Below, in pieces: positions 1-11,970 of a DNA stretch of 64,000 nt. Under the pieces are notes generated by a model, which was not told the origin of the DNA, made no database searches, and saw nothing but the letters and a program-made list of their open reading frames with translations. Position 1 is the stretch's first letter. Every line of letters starts with the position of its first letter. This DNA is from Campylorhamphus procurvoides (Eukaryota > Chordata > Aves > Passeriformes > Dendrocolaptidae), in contig WBMV01007372.1 in NCBI GenBank assembly GCA_013396655.1, positions 143,018 through 207,017 on the forward strand, read 5' to 3'. The translations under genes and the position numbers were made by a program.

Positions 1-1015
1 AGATTTAGTTATTAGGAGGCAATTAGGAATATTATTAACACTTCCTACTACGTTCAGCTCCATTTGCAGAGCATCTCTGCGCCAGCCCGGATGTTTCCGA
101 CCGAGCTCCAGCTCCGAGGCGCACGTGGCATCACGTACCCAAAACTGTGTCTTCCTGCTCTCTCTGCCTCCCTTCCCCACAGCCCCACAAAATCAAATTG
201 CAAGTAAAAAAAAAACCCACAGAGATTAAAAACAAAAAAAAAAAAGCAGCGCGGCAGCACAAAGGAAAAACAATTTTGCTCTTGTTTTTTAACTCCCAAT
301 CAACATCTGAGCTATTCAGGAAGCTGGTGCACTGCCCTCCAACCAACTTCAATTAGGGAATTCAAAAGCAGTCAGACAAAAGAATGCCTGGGAGTTACTG
401 CACCGCACCGAGATATTTTTAGCCAGAGCTGGGAGGCTGTTTGTGGGACACTGCTTTGCTTCTCTGGCGTTTCAGCTTTTGTATTTACATTCACAGGACA
501 GGGAGATTTACTGGGTCACAGAGAAAGGGAGGAGAAGCGGCACAACCGACGGGAATCGTTTTGCTCCTGATACTCTTGGAAGGTTTTTCAGCAAAGGCTG
601 GTGGGGGCCTGAGCAAAGCAGAGCAAGATTTGCCTCCACCTACTTCAAAAAGCATCTCTCAGCTGAAATCTCAAGTTCTCCCCCTTTTTATTATCGCCGT
701 TATCATTTACCATCATTACCGTGTTTTACTCTCTTTTCAATTATTAAACTGTTCTTATCTCGACACACGAGTTTTACTTTGATTCTCCTCCCCGTTCCAC
801 CGGGGTGGGGGGCAGAGAGGAGGGGAGCTGAGCGAGTGGTGCTTCATTTCCAGCTGTGCTCAAGCCACCACAGCCCTTTTGGCCTCCTTTGGAAGGGTGA
901 TGCAAACCCACACGTGGAGCCCTGGGAAGGAGGGCAGGGACACGGCTGGTGCACCCACACAAAGCTGCAGCCCAATAGGGGCAGTGACCTCTGCCCACCC
1001 CGGGTCACCAGATGG
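1..1015. other. Unique non-coding stretch with A-tracts and E-boxes
   Basis: No gene or recognisable repeat. The first 60 bases are AT-rich. Two A-tracts lie at about 207-245. CACGTG E-boxes, which bind bHLH factors such as USF, MYC or CLOCK, occur at 122-127 and 911-916. The ORFs here are short, overlap one another on both strands and lack any domain, so I treat them as chance. Confidence 0.6.
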
Positions 1016-1019
1016 AGCC

Positions 1020-1119
1020 AGGAGCTCTCCAGGTGGGCACTGCCACGTGGACACCTCCACCCCAAAGCCAGGAGCTCTCCAGGTGGGCACTGCCACGTGG
1101 ACACCTCCACCCCAAAGCC
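1020..1119. repeat. 50-bp tandem duplication, two copies, each with an E-box
   Basis: Two head-to-tail copies of a 50-bp unit beginning GGAGCTCTCCAGGTGGGCAC (1021-1070 and 1071-1119) match base for base apart from the last position. Each carries CACGTG (1044-1049 and 1094-1099), so two canonical E-boxes sit exactly 50 bp apart. The near-identity points to a recent local duplication. Any regulatory effect is inference. Confidence 0.9.
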
Positions 1120-2760
1120 CCCCAAAACACCACATGGTTGAGCCCCAACGAGCCACTTCTGGTTGGGTTTTCAGAAACCATTTCCTACGAGCCACCCTGC
1201 CCTCGGTGAGGTGGGAAGGTGCCTGGAGGGCCAAGGCCTGTGCCCTGGGGTTGCTGTGGGGTCGGGATGGGGGCGGTGGGTGCTGCCTGCACCATCAGCA
1301 TTGCTCTCCAGCGCAGCCCCTCTTCCGCTCCCTCCCACCACTGCGGCAGCGCAGATGGCAGCACTGTGACCTCGCTGTTCCTGCCTCCTTGTTTTGATCC
1401 TGCAGTCTTGATTGTTCAGGCTAATCCCACACTCCCAGCCTTGGCTGCCCGCCAGGACTGTTATTAATGGCACAAAAGCTTCTCATTCCAGCTACTTCTA
1501 CATCCGCTAATGCTGTTGTTCCCTTCTCTCGCTCCCCCTCTCGCCACATTACAAACTGGAGCTGGAATATATTTTACAAGGGGGGGGAGGAAAAAAAACC
1601 CTTCTCTGATCATCCTCACGCGCTGAAGGCTCCACCAGAACTGTACAGGGAAGGCTCCTCAGCTCCAGCAACAAACACCGAGGGCAAAGCAGAGACCACC
1701 CTGCTCAGCAGCAGCACCCAGATGTGGGGAGTCTCCTGCAAGCCCTTAGGGAAAGCCAGGATCCCAGGCAGGGGCAGGCACAGCTGTCACACAGCCCCAG
1801 GGCAGGGGACCCCCTGCCAGGGGCAGGGACACCTTCCTGCTCTTCACATGGCCCCACAGCCTTGGCTGCCTCCCCAGGGACCCCCTGCCCTCCTGCCCCT
1901 GCTCTCTGCAGCAAACACCAGATTCCTAGAACTGAAGCTCATTAAATCATGCACTGAGAGGTGGCTGCAGCTTGCTCCAGTTTAGCCCTCCATGTGCCAA
2001 AGCCATGTCTGGGCTGTCCCCTGTGCCCTGCCAGCCCCCCAGCACAGCTGTACCCCCCTCTCCTCTGCTCCAAACCCCCCTCCCCAAGCACACACCAACA
2101 CAACACTGATCCCATGTCAGCTCCACCTGCTCAGGGCTGATTTGGGAAGGGATGGATCAGGATATTCCCTGGGATGTCCTGATCTATCAGAGACCAGCCA
2201 GCCATGCCCAAACCCCTCAGCACTGCTGGGACACAGCTCAGCCAAAAACTCCAGTGCCATTTCAGCCACGCTGAGCAGACCCTCAGCACAAAGGGCAGGT
2301 AAATGAGGCTTAGAGTTGCCTACACTGCAAAGCCAGCAAGAGGAACACGCTCCTGGGACCCTCCCGTGGGAGCAAGCCCACATTCCTGTACAGTTCCAGC
2401 ACTGCAGGTGCTGGGATTGTGCCTGGGGAGCATCAAATCAGGGAAGGGTCTGAGGAAAACCTGCCTGGTTTCCAGCCCAAGCTGTCGCCCTGGTGAGATG
2501 ATTCACCATCCTGCTCTCCCTGCTCCTGGAAACGCAGGCAAGAGGAAAGCAGCTACAGGCACATTTCTCCTGATTAGGACAGGCAGTACATTTTTAATAA
2601 AGGGCTCTTTAAAGATAATCTCATTTCAGTATTTACACATGTTAAAGAGGTTACAGAAATCAAGACGTAATAAAGTCAAGAAGAAGAGGACAATAAAAGC
2701 ACGGTGGGATATTGCAGGGAGGGATATCTCCACTCCAGTGGTTTGGGGCACAGAGGGGCT
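1120..2760. other. Unique non-coding stretch
   Basis: GC-moderate sequence without recognised repeats or convincing exons. A G-run (about 1580-1588) is followed by an A-tract. The stretch around 2560-2700 is more AT-rich. Nothing here supports a gene. Confidence 0.55.
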
Positions 2761-2895
2761 GAATCACAGAATCTCAAACAGGTTTGGGATGGATGAGACC
2801 TTAAAGGTCATCCATTCCCACCCCCTGCCAGGGGCAGGGACACCTTCCACTATTCCAGGTTGCTCCAAACCCCATCCAATTTCCAGGGAGGGGGA
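2761..2895 (-). mobile_element. CR1 LINE 3' end, diverged, truncated
   Basis: The minus-strand CR1 3' terminus lies at the left edge (gaatcacagaatc). It is followed by the diagnostic antisense series: ccattcccaccccctgcc, ggcagggacaccttccac, then ggttgctccaaaccccatcc. About 130 bp remain. It departs from the copy at 40790-41168 at many bases, which suggests an older insertion. Confidence 0.85.
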
Positions 2896-5800
2896 GTGCA
2901 GTGAAACAGCAAGGCCCAAACCCCACAGATTCCGGCACAGGAGGAGGATCAGACACCAGGAATAACTGGTTGCTGCTCACTCAAAAGAATCAGTAGCAGA
3001 TTTCTGATGCAACATGAATCTCCAGCTTCTCTTGTTCCTCAAACACAGCACATGGCCCTGCTCCTCCCCAGCACACTCCTCCAGCAGGATGGAGCAACCC
3101 TGGCCTGTCCCACGCCGGCCCCACAAACAGGCAGAGCCCTCCTGTACCACACACAGGCCTCAATTCCATCCCAAATACAGCCCCTCTCACAGCAATCCCA
3201 GCTGGGGTTACCCCTGACAGCAGCACAAACTGAAATACCCACTCTCAGCTCTGCTGTCACCACAGTGGAGCTTCACAAACCTCTGACTGTGCCACGGACT
3301 AACCCCAAGGGATTCAGAAATTCTCCTGAAATGCACAGTATTCCATTTGCCTTCTGACACTGCAATGGTTTGGGGGTGGGGGATGCACGAGGTCACTGGG
3401 GAGGGAAACTTCAGTCAAGTTTGGGATGATTTCTCTGCTGTGCAAGAGGAAATGTTGGTGCGTGTTCAGAGCTCTCGTGTTTCGCTGCTGGGGGTGAGGA
3501 GACCAAAAAAGCAGCTTTATTTAAACTACTTGATAGTTGCAAGATCAAGCAGAACAAATGGAAGAATATGTTTGGAGGGAAATGTTAGTTCCAGAGCTCA
3601 AACAGCACTTCAAGTCCCCATCAAATAACTTTCAGGTGAGACAGGAAGGCAGCGAGGAGTGCTGGATCACAGGGAGTAAAGCAAAGGCACCTGGAGCTGC
3701 ACAGGAACAGGAGAACTGCAGTGGGAAGCAAGTGGATTTTAAGGGGTAATAGCAGAGCAAGAGAACCACAAATGCAAGGGAGAGAAATGAAGAACAGCAG
3801 AAATATGGAACAGTTCAAATTAAAAAAATTGTTTTCCAAGTCAAAAGGACTCGCTGCAGACTCTCCGCAAACAGGTGACAGAACTTCCCCAAGTAAGTTC
3901 CTGCATTTCTACAGATATGGGCCAAGTACAGCAGGTATTTTCAAACCAAGAGAGCATTTAATGAAGAGCCTCATGCCCAAATATTTACGGGATGCAAGGT
4001 CTGCTACAGCCACAACCTGAGCTCAACCTTCCTGAGGAATCTGATACTTTAATCTTGATTTTAATTTCTTCAGCCTCCACTCCCAGCACGAGTCTGTATT
4101 TTTAAGCCCCAGGCAGGACGGGTGTCAGGCAAGGTCACCCCAAACCCGAGGGCAGCAGATGTTTGGGAGGCAAACACACCCCCAGCCCCTGCCCAGGCAC
4201 TGCCAGTCGGCTCAGCCAGCCTTCCAATCCACCAGATGCTCCCAACTTTCTCCCTGCTAAGCCCAACAGCCTGTGTTTCCCACTCCCAAGGCGTGAAACG
4301 AGCCTTCTGAGCCCCATTCACGCCCCAGCCTCCTCTTTTCTCCTCTAAGTGAATACCACGTTAATCCCATTAGTTATGCGAGTGCAAAGCCCCTGGGAGC
4401 CCAGCCCACCTACTCCCCCTGCAATCCCCAGAGGCTCCACAACCCAGCAGTTCCCACTCCCCAACTCTGACCCCAGGGGGACTGGGGAGTAACAAATATT
4501 GCTAGGTTTAGGAGAAATTCAGCAGTGACCCAGGACCCAGAGCATCCCTTGTGCCACGTCCCAGTGCTCCTGAGCACTGGTCCCAGTGAGCAGGGCCTGG
4601 CACTGCCCAGCCCCAGCCCTTTGCACCAGTTGCTTGTCCTCCCTGGCTCCAGTATATCCACAGCCCAGGAATTCTCCTGTGCCACACCTACACCAGTGTG
4701 CCAACACACAGCACTGGTTCCAGCCCCACACCAGCACCACCAGAGCCAGCTGAGGGCTGCTCCTGTTGGGCTCTCCTATTCCTAGATTATAAGGCTCAAA
4801 TAACACAATCCTGAGGGTTCTGATGTGCTAGGCCATCATTTGGATGTCCCAATGCTTGCTTGAGATCTCACCAGGATTTAGGACATCTCTTGTTGAGCTC
4901 CCAAAGCAGGAATCCCAATGGAGATCTGTCCCACACTCCACTCCAACTCCCATCCTGTGACCCCAAACAAGTTCACGTGGGAAAACACCACGTTTCAAAG
5001 GCAGAGAGTCACATGATGGCAACACACCCACACAGAACACTCCGACCTGCACCCGGGGAAAGAATTTAATCACCAGTTTCTGCTTCTCCACAGGAGCCAA
5101 GACACCACCTGTGTCCAAAGCACCAGCTCTCCTCTTCTCTGGGGTGTCACACCTGACACGTGAGGAGAGGGACAGAGGCTGTGGCAGCTCCTGGGGACAG
5201 GGACAGTGCCATGCCAGGGGCATGGGGACGAGGGAGTGAGGATGGGGAAGGTGAGGAAGGGCAGGAGCACCAGTATGTCTCTTCAGAAGAGAGGGGTGGC
5301 CCTGGGAAGGTCCAGTGGCCAGGAAGGAGTGGGACACGCTGCCAGCTGGGATTATCTGGCAGGTGTGAGAAGCCTCATGGTGAAGGTCTCACCCCAGGAG
5401 AGAACATCTTCACTGATGTCCCCAGCAGGTCCATGGGCAGGGTATGGATGTGCAAGGAGACACCAGGGCGTGTACTCAAGGGAAGAAGGGCCAGTCATTC
5501 ACCATCCTAGATCTAGTTTGAACAAAATCCCCCTTGTCCCCATCAGCAACATTAATTCTTGTGAGCTTACTTGGTGGTTTAGAATGAGACTCAAGGAGGA
5601 CAGGTGAGATTCCTGCCTCCCAGTCAAAGGGCACAAACACAGCAGGGAAAACCTGCCCACTGCCCTTCCCAAGGCAGCAGCACTGACCAGATGGGCCTTA
5701 AAGTGGGATTAAGAGGAATACAGCTCTGCTACATCCAGCTCTTTCCTCCAGGGCTGGAAATCTGCCCTCCTCACAGCCAAGTCCCCTCCATGGGGAACCA

Positions 5801-6397
5801 ACCTTTGGCTTTTTCCCCCTCTTTGTTCTTCCACGCCGCTTCCTCCCTCGTGTTTACCTTCTGGACCTGCCATCTCCCTCTGGCTCCCAACTCCTCCTCC
5901 TTTGGAAAGTCTTTGAGATGCACATTATACAAGATACACAAAAATAAATTGGTTTTAATCCTTCAGATTCCAGCGCTCCCAAACAAGGATCTTAAGGAGC
6001 TTTGCAAACAATGGATTAAGCCTTAAGACTCCCGGTGAGGTAAGGAAGAGTCTCTGGCCAAGGCAGAGGGAGGTGGGTGAGGCTGAAGGCTGTGCTGACC
6101 TGTTCCCACACACACCAACATCACTGAGTCCATCCCTGCTCCACCAGCAGCCCAGAGACACCTTTGCCATTTCATTCCAGACTCTAAAACATCCATCTGT
6201 CCAGTCCCAAATGCTCTTTCCCACCTCCAGGCACCAGTGCTACCCAAAAGGCTCAGCCCTATGAAGGTTTCCTTCCAACCAGCCTTCCCTGGCAGGGATG
6301 CAGGAAGCTTCCACCAGGCATTCCCAGCATCTATTCCATTGGATATAACCCCCCAGAGACAGGCACTGCCTTGCTTTGCTCCTCCATGTGACAATGA
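2896..6397. other. Unique non-coding stretch, 3.5 kb
   Basis: I see no repeat element or gene. Composition shifts from A-rich (3520-3900) to C-rich (4100-4750). ORFs up to about 170 aa overlap one another on opposite strands and are low-complexity proline/serine/leucine translations typical of GC-rich avian DNA. I found no splice-flanked exon of note. Confidence 0.5.
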
Positions 6398-6695
6398 CCT
6401 GACAGGCACCGATCTCTGCTCTGGTGACCAGTGACAGGACCCCAGGGAGCAGCTGGAGCTCTGTCAAAAGGGTTTAGATTGGATCTCAGGAAAAGGCCCT
6501 TCCCCCAGAGGGTGGTGGGCACTGAACAGGGCAGTGGGCACGGCCCCAAAGCTGCCAGAGCTCCAGGAGTGTTTGGACAACAGGACAGGGATGGGGTGGG
6601 ATTATTGGGGTGTCTGTGCAGGGTCAGGAGTTGTCACAACCCCTGCAGGCCCCTTCCAGCTCAGGATCCTCCACGATTCCACGACTTTGGGTCAC
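6398..6695 (+). mobile_element. CR1-type LINE 3' end, second subfamily
   Basis: Reads in the sense direction: an accagtgacaggacccc start, then ggatctcaggaaaaggcccttcccccagagggtggt. Next come gctgccagagctccaggagtgtttggacaac and a ttccagctcaggatcctcc end with a degenerate ATTCC octamer (cacgattccacga). It differs from the commoner type ending in ttccaacccaaacc. The antisense fragment at 36288-36390 looks like the same subfamily. Confidence 0.8.
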
Positions 6696-6779
6696 AAGCT
6701 CAGCAGCCTCAGCCCTCCATTAACACGACATCACTCACTGCCAGTGCACTCGTTCTGCAGAGCCCTCCGATTCCTTCCC

Positions 6780-7300
6780 CGCTGTATTTTGCATACATGT
6801 TGTAAACAAGCTTTACATCCTTTTGATCAGCTCAGCCCGGGGAGGGGGAGGAGACTTCCTGTCCCCCTCTGCCACCGCTCGCTGCGCTCGGCTCCCGCCG
6901 CCCCGGGAGCGATGATGACATTTTCTATTTTGGTGGCTCTTCCTTCGTGTGTTCGCAGCGAGCCCAGCCAGCCCCGTGTGGATCCGGGGCTGCTTTGGGA
7001 TTGGGTTTAAAGCGGCAGAGCCCGTCCTTGCAGCGTCTCATCGCCATGCCCAGCCAGCCCTGTGCCCGCTCCTGGCTCCTCACCCTCCCTGCCAGCCATC
7101 CCAAGCAGACACTTTTGCGAAAGGACTTGTTTACAGGCAAGCCAGGCTCCTGTTCGTGGCACCGGCGTGTTTTCCTCCTGCTGCTGCTTTATCTGCCAGA
7201 GATAGCTCTGGTTTCTGCTTGCCCACGGGCACCCTGCCAAGCGCTCAGCACGGCACCTCCCTGCGCCTCGTGGCCACTTCACGTGCCCAAACCCTCCTCC
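6780..7300. promoter_or_regulatory. CpG-island-like block with FOX and GATA motifs
   Basis: I count about 19 CpG dinucleotides between 6838 and 7070, in DNA of roughly 65% G+C. By eye the observed/expected ratio is about 0.7-0.8, well above the surrounding window. Forkhead-type motifs lie at 6801-6808 (TGTAAACA) and 7128-7134 (TGTTTAC). A GATA core pair (TTATCT and AGATAG) follows near 7188-7206. It could be a promoter of an unannotated transcript or an enhancer. No start codon with a convincing protein follows: the 174-aa and 120-aa ORFs here overlap in different frames and carry no recognisable domain. Confidence 0.4.
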
Positions 7301-7985
7301 GTACCCTGAGATCAGGGGATGCTCCCCCTGGCTCCGGCCACACCACGCTGGGTGAAGCTGCCCAAGGTTGGGATCTCCATCCCCTTGGAAAGGCCAAACA
7401 CCCACAGGCTCCAGCACTGGAAGGCCAAGGACTGTGGGAACGGCTCAGGGGAAGGGCTCGTGCTCTCTTGTGACTCCAGCTCAGCACCAGCACGTCCTGC
7501 CTGTGCCAGCTCAGAGAGGAGCTTATGAAATCTGCAGGCTGTGGGCAGCCTCTGCAGCGCAGGAATGTTCTGGAGTCAGTTACTAACACGGTGCTTTGCA
7601 TATTGTGTTTCAAACCCTGCGTGCTCCTACACGCCCCGTGTCAACACGGGCAAAGGATTGTCAGCCCCAAATGAAGACCTAATCAGAGTTATTAGTGATC
7701 CAGCAGCTCCCAGGTGCGCAGTGAGGACCCCAAGGGGATATTCCCGTGTTCAGCTCAACCCTTCCCTCCTGAGAACCATCCCAGCTCCTTCTCTAAACAT
7801 CTTCCTCTGCCTGAGCCCCATGTGCTCCTCTGCTCTGCCCACAGACCCACGTGCTCCCCAGCAATTCCCCAGGATCCACAGCCAGGACAGGTATCCTTGG
7901 GACAGGAACACTGCCTGTTCATCCAGGAGCCAGGCATGAGGACGTGGCAGATGAAGAATACTGACCAGGGAGGGAAAACTCACAA
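7301..7985. other. Unique non-coding stretch
   Basis: No recognised repeat or gene. Composition falls back from the CpG-rich block to ordinary GC-moderate sequence. Confidence 0.5.
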
Positions 7986-8226
7986 AATCCCAGCATGGTT
8001 TGGGTGGGAAGGGACCTTAAAGACCATCTCATTCCACCCCCTGCCATGAGCAGGGACACCTTCCACTCTCACAGGTTGCTCCATCCAACCTGGCCTTGGA
8101 CACTTCCAGGGATGGGGCAGCCACAGCTTCTCTGGGTATTCTGTGCCAGGACCTGCCCACTGTCACATGGAAGAATTTCTAATATCCCATCTAACCCTGC
8201 CCCTCTGTCACTTTAAAGCCATTAAA
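7986..8226 (-). mobile_element. CR1 LINE 3' end
   Basis: Antisense CR1. The terminus is at the left (gcatggtttgggtgggaagggacc), followed by the cccctgccatgagcagggacacc block, the ccttggacacttccagggatggggcagcc block and gtgccaggacctgccc. It ends in ctctgtcactttaaagccatt, which is part of the element. The 5' truncation lies near 8226. Confidence 0.92.
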
Positions 8227-10021
8227 CTCACAGGAAAGCAGTTTTTCTCCACCACACAGAACACACTCGGCGAAGCTGGGGGTGTGCTGCTCTTACAGAT
8301 GCTCTATGTGAACCAAAATTTGCTGAAATTATTACAGAAACATTCCACCATCTCCCAAAATAAGCAGCTTTGTGTATCTTTGCCTGGCTAAAGGATGAAA
8401 ACAGCCCTGCAGAGTGGAGCACAGTTTCCATTTCCTCGCACACTCCTACCAGGGCTCTGCTCACAGCGAATGCTCCGACCTCTCCTCAAAGAAATCTCTG
8501 TTTGCTGCTCCTTATAAATTTGCAGAATTTTGGCTCATTTCCATTTCACCCACTTTTGAATACAACGCTCCCCACCCCCACACAACTGTTCCTTTCTCAG
8601 GGATGACAGGCTATCCAAAAAAATCCCGGGAGCGCTCCAGCTCCTTGTTCCCTCCCTGGCAGCAGACAAAGGAGCACTGGGAATTTCAGACCAACCTGTT
8701 GCTGGGAGCACTTCACCTCAGTTCAGCATTCCAATTTCTCCTGATCCCCAATAAGGACATTTTCCCATCACTCCGCTCACCCGTGAGTTGTGGCACATTT
8801 AAAATCTTTTTATGATTTCCCTGTGAAAACCTGGAGCTCAAATCCCATCAGCAAGGCACAGTGGTTACCAGCAGGATCACCCCACAGCCTCGCTCTGTTC
8901 GTCCATCACTGCTGATGGGGTGACAAAGAAGGAGATTTTTCAATCTGTTTTGTCCATGAGCCAAAAATTCCTTTTAACAGCCTGAATATGGTGCCTGTGC
9001 TGGTCTCTCCCCGCTCCAGCTCAACCCTCACTTACAACAGCCCCTGCCTACAACGTGGAGTTGGCCTCCTTTTGCAGGAAAATAAGGCCAAACCAGCTTG
9101 AAAGCATGTTTGGAATCTGGAGATTAATTCCATGTAAACTAATGCATTCAAACCTCTTTGTAGGGCTGCAGCAAGGGCTGGCTGAGCCTGGCAAGAAGTA
9201 GGGCAGCACGGTGGCTGCTGGGGAGGGAGGCAGCCCTTCCTCCAGCGTGGAACCCTCGAGTAGAGCTGGCAACGCTCAAGCAGTGCCCGGCTCCTGGGGC
9301 AAACCAGCCCCAACACCCCTGTGCCTCAGCATCGAGCCCTGCCTGCATGACAAAGAGGTGCTGGAGGTGGCAGGAGGGCAGGTCAGGGGTCAGGAGGGCT
9401 CCCACGGGAGCCTCTTCCCGGGATCCAGAGCTTTTGTTCGGCAGAAAAGGCCGGGAGCAACAAAGCCCGTCAGTGCCCGGGGGGGCCCCCCATCCCCACC
9501 CCACAATGCCCACTCCTCCTCCCCTCCCCGCTTCCCTGCACCGCCTCTCTCTCTCCCTGGGAGATAAATTATTCAGGATGAAACCATTTTAAACTCCGCT
9601 GGGATGCTGAGCAAAGCTAAGATGGGTGGTGCTGCAGAGGAAGCTGCCAGGGCCACGACCAGAATCCTGGGCTTCCTCATGCAGAGGTTCCCAGTGCAGC
9701 TCCAGCCCATCATACTGGGATCCAGTGACACAAAGCACCCCCAAATCACTGAGCACCAAGCTCTTGGTGGACTCATCACACCCACAGACACCCCAATCCA
9801 TGTGAGTGTGAGGCCCAGGGACTTTCCACGCCAAGTCCACCCATGGGAGGCTCCCACCAAACCATCCCATTGGCACTGAATGCCCTCAGTCCTGCATTCT
9901 CTTTTGGCCAAAGGACAGGAGCCACCCTGCCCTGGGATGGGTCCCCAGGGAGGTCTCCCAATCACCTGCAGGGCTTCAGGCCCACCATGAGCTTCCTTCC
10001 ACAAGGACTAGAGAGTATTTA
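8227..10021. other. Unique non-coding stretch
   Basis: No recognised repeats. At about 8290-8390 both strands stay open for about 30 codons and an acceptor-like tract (tgctgctcttacag) precedes a plus-strand ORF. No matching donor was found, so I do not call an exon. 9200-9560 is GC-rich, with G and C runs around 9480-9495. Confidence 0.5.
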
Positions 10022-10295
10022 TAACAGCAAGGAGTGCCAGGATAAGAGGAATGGCTTCCCACTGACAGAGAGTAGGTTCAGATAGGATACCGGGGAGAAA
10101 TTCTTCCCTGCGAGGCCCTGGCACAGAATGCCCAGAGAAGCTGTGGCTGCCCCATCCCTGGAAGTGTCCAAGGCCAGGTTGGAGCAACCTGGGCTAGTGG
10201 AAGGTGTCTGTACCCATGGCAGGGGGTGAACAGGATGAGATTTGAGGTTCCTTCCCACCCAAACCATTCCACAATTCCATGATTCCATGACTACA
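10022..10295 (+). mobile_element. CR1 LINE 3' end with intact octamer repeats
   Basis: Sense orientation: ggaatggcttcccactgacagagagtaggttcagat, then cagagaagctgtggctgccccatccctggaagtg, then gtggaaggtgtctg. It ends in ttcccacccaaaccattccacaattccatgattccatga. The final ATTCCACA/ATTCCATG/ATTCCATG series (10265-10290) is the characteristic CR1 3'-terminal octamer repeat. Confidence 0.93.
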
Positions 10296-11757
10296 CCAGC
10301 ACTCACACTCCTTCCACAGTTACAGTGCTCAACACAGGGCCCCAGAGGTCAGATGAATTCAGGTCAGAGAGGAGAACATCAACAACAAGGTAGTTCAGAG
10401 AGGAGGGGTTTGGTGCTGTTTTGTTTCTAAATGAGGGGACCAAATAATTAAATGGCCTGGCAAGGATTCTACATTAAAAGTCACTCCAGCACTAAAATTC
10501 CAGCTCTGACAGCTCTGGGTGAAGCCCTTCAGGAGTTACCATGGCAGTGGATGCAGCGATTCGCCCACTTGCTCCTCAATAATGCTGGATTATTTTTTTT
10601 AATGCTCTTCCACCACAAACAAGCAAATGTTGCTGAAGGGAAAAGTCCTTTCTCCCACCGTAAAGCTCCATCCTTTATCCCTGCCACAAGCACTCTGCTC
10701 GGGAGGAGACAGCAGGTAACAGGGAGCCCAGCCAAACACGCCACGCTGAACTTCGCTCCCTCCCTCTCCAGGGAGAGAGGAAATTTAAGCAGCAGATTCA
10801 GGATTTCAGCATCCATTTCACTCTCCCTCCCCCTCCTGAACTCCCCGGGCCCCAACCAGCGATTCAGATGCTCTGTCAGCTGAATGCTGTGCTCGCTTCC
10901 CCTCCCCACCACCAGCTCAGCAACCCTCACAACACGCTCCACACAGACGAGCCAGCCAAGGATTTCTGGAATACATCCCCCCTCCTTTTCATTAAGCACC
11001 CAGGTAGAGGGTTCATCCCACAAAGCCACATCCAGCACAGCTGAGGGAGGCAAGTCGGAGCAAGAAGGGACCCAAACAAAGGAAAGCAAACACGGGCAGC
11101 ATGGGAGGAGCAGGATACGAGGCACTGACCTGCCCAGTGATTATTTTCGCAACCCAACCGAGGTCTAGAAACTCCTGAGAACGCCCACAGCCACCTCCTG
11201 GCAGCGTGGCACAGCCCTCATCCTGGGATCAGCCCGAGCAGGAAAACCTCCCCAAGCCCAGCTCCCAGGCTGAGGAATGGCCTCTCCATCTGCTGGATAA
11301 AACCCTCCTTCCCCAGGGATCCCCCAGCCTCGGGGGCACCCCAGGACCTGCCCTGCTCCAAAGGGAATGAGGCAGATGGGACAAGGACTAAGCAGCTTCC
11401 AGCACTAAGCTGGGAAGGGAAGGGAAGGCAGGACTGAGCTGTGTGCCCACATTCCGGGGGTGCCAGAGTGGGACCACACCGAGGGCCACTCTCCTCGCCC
11501 CAGCAACACGGACTGCTGGCTCCACAGAAATAATATTGCTCCTTCTTTAGCCAGCAGAAATGATTTGTTACAATAAATACTTGCCCTGAAAGGCCGGGGG
11601 CTTTGCTAACAAAGCTGGGTTTGCTCGCAGGCTGCCAGGTTTGGGAACTGGTTTAATCAGCTGGGGAAGCTCAGGGAGCACGTTCTGGCTCTGAGAGACA
11701 TTCCCAGTGTAAAGAGTCGCTGTCAGATGGTTCCCACAGTCCCTCCAACTCTCACCA
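10296..11757. other. Unique non-coding stretch with a partial X-box
   Basis: No gene or repeat. GTTACCATGGCAGT at 10535-10548 matches the RFX X-box at 12 of 14 positions. The segment 11520-11660 is repeat-free, has an irregular non-GC-rich composition and could be conserved. A 198-aa minus-strand ORF (10529-11125) has no recognisable domain. Confidence 0.45.
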
Positions 11758-11970
11758 ACTACAATTCCTTACTAATAAGGGTGGTGAGACCCTGGTATAA
11801 GTTGTCCAGAGAAGCTGTGGCTGCTCCATCCCTGGAAGTGCCCAAGGCCAGCTTGGACAGGGCTTGGAGCAACCTGGGATAGTGGAAGGTGTCCCTGCCC
11901 ATGGCAGGGGGTGGAATGGGATGAGCTTTAGGGTCCCTTCCAATACAACCAATCTGTGATTCTATAACCC
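11758..11970 (+). mobile_element. CR1 LINE 3' end
   Basis: Sense copy: agagaagctgtggctgctccatccctggaagtg, then agcttggacagggcttggagcaacctgggatagtggaaggtgtccctgcccatggcagggggtgg. The terminus is ttccaatacaaccaatctgtgattctata. The internal region matches 32800-32948 closely, so the two are probably the same subfamily. Confidence 0.93.

Noticed and set aside
443..1141. 232-aa plus-strand ORF
   Set aside because: It runs through the 50-bp tandem duplication, has no domain and no splice or promoter context, and overlaps several ORFs on the other strand.
2303..2965. 220-aa plus-strand ORF
   Set aside because: Its C-terminal half translates the antisense CR1 at 2761-2895. The rest has no recognisable protein motif.
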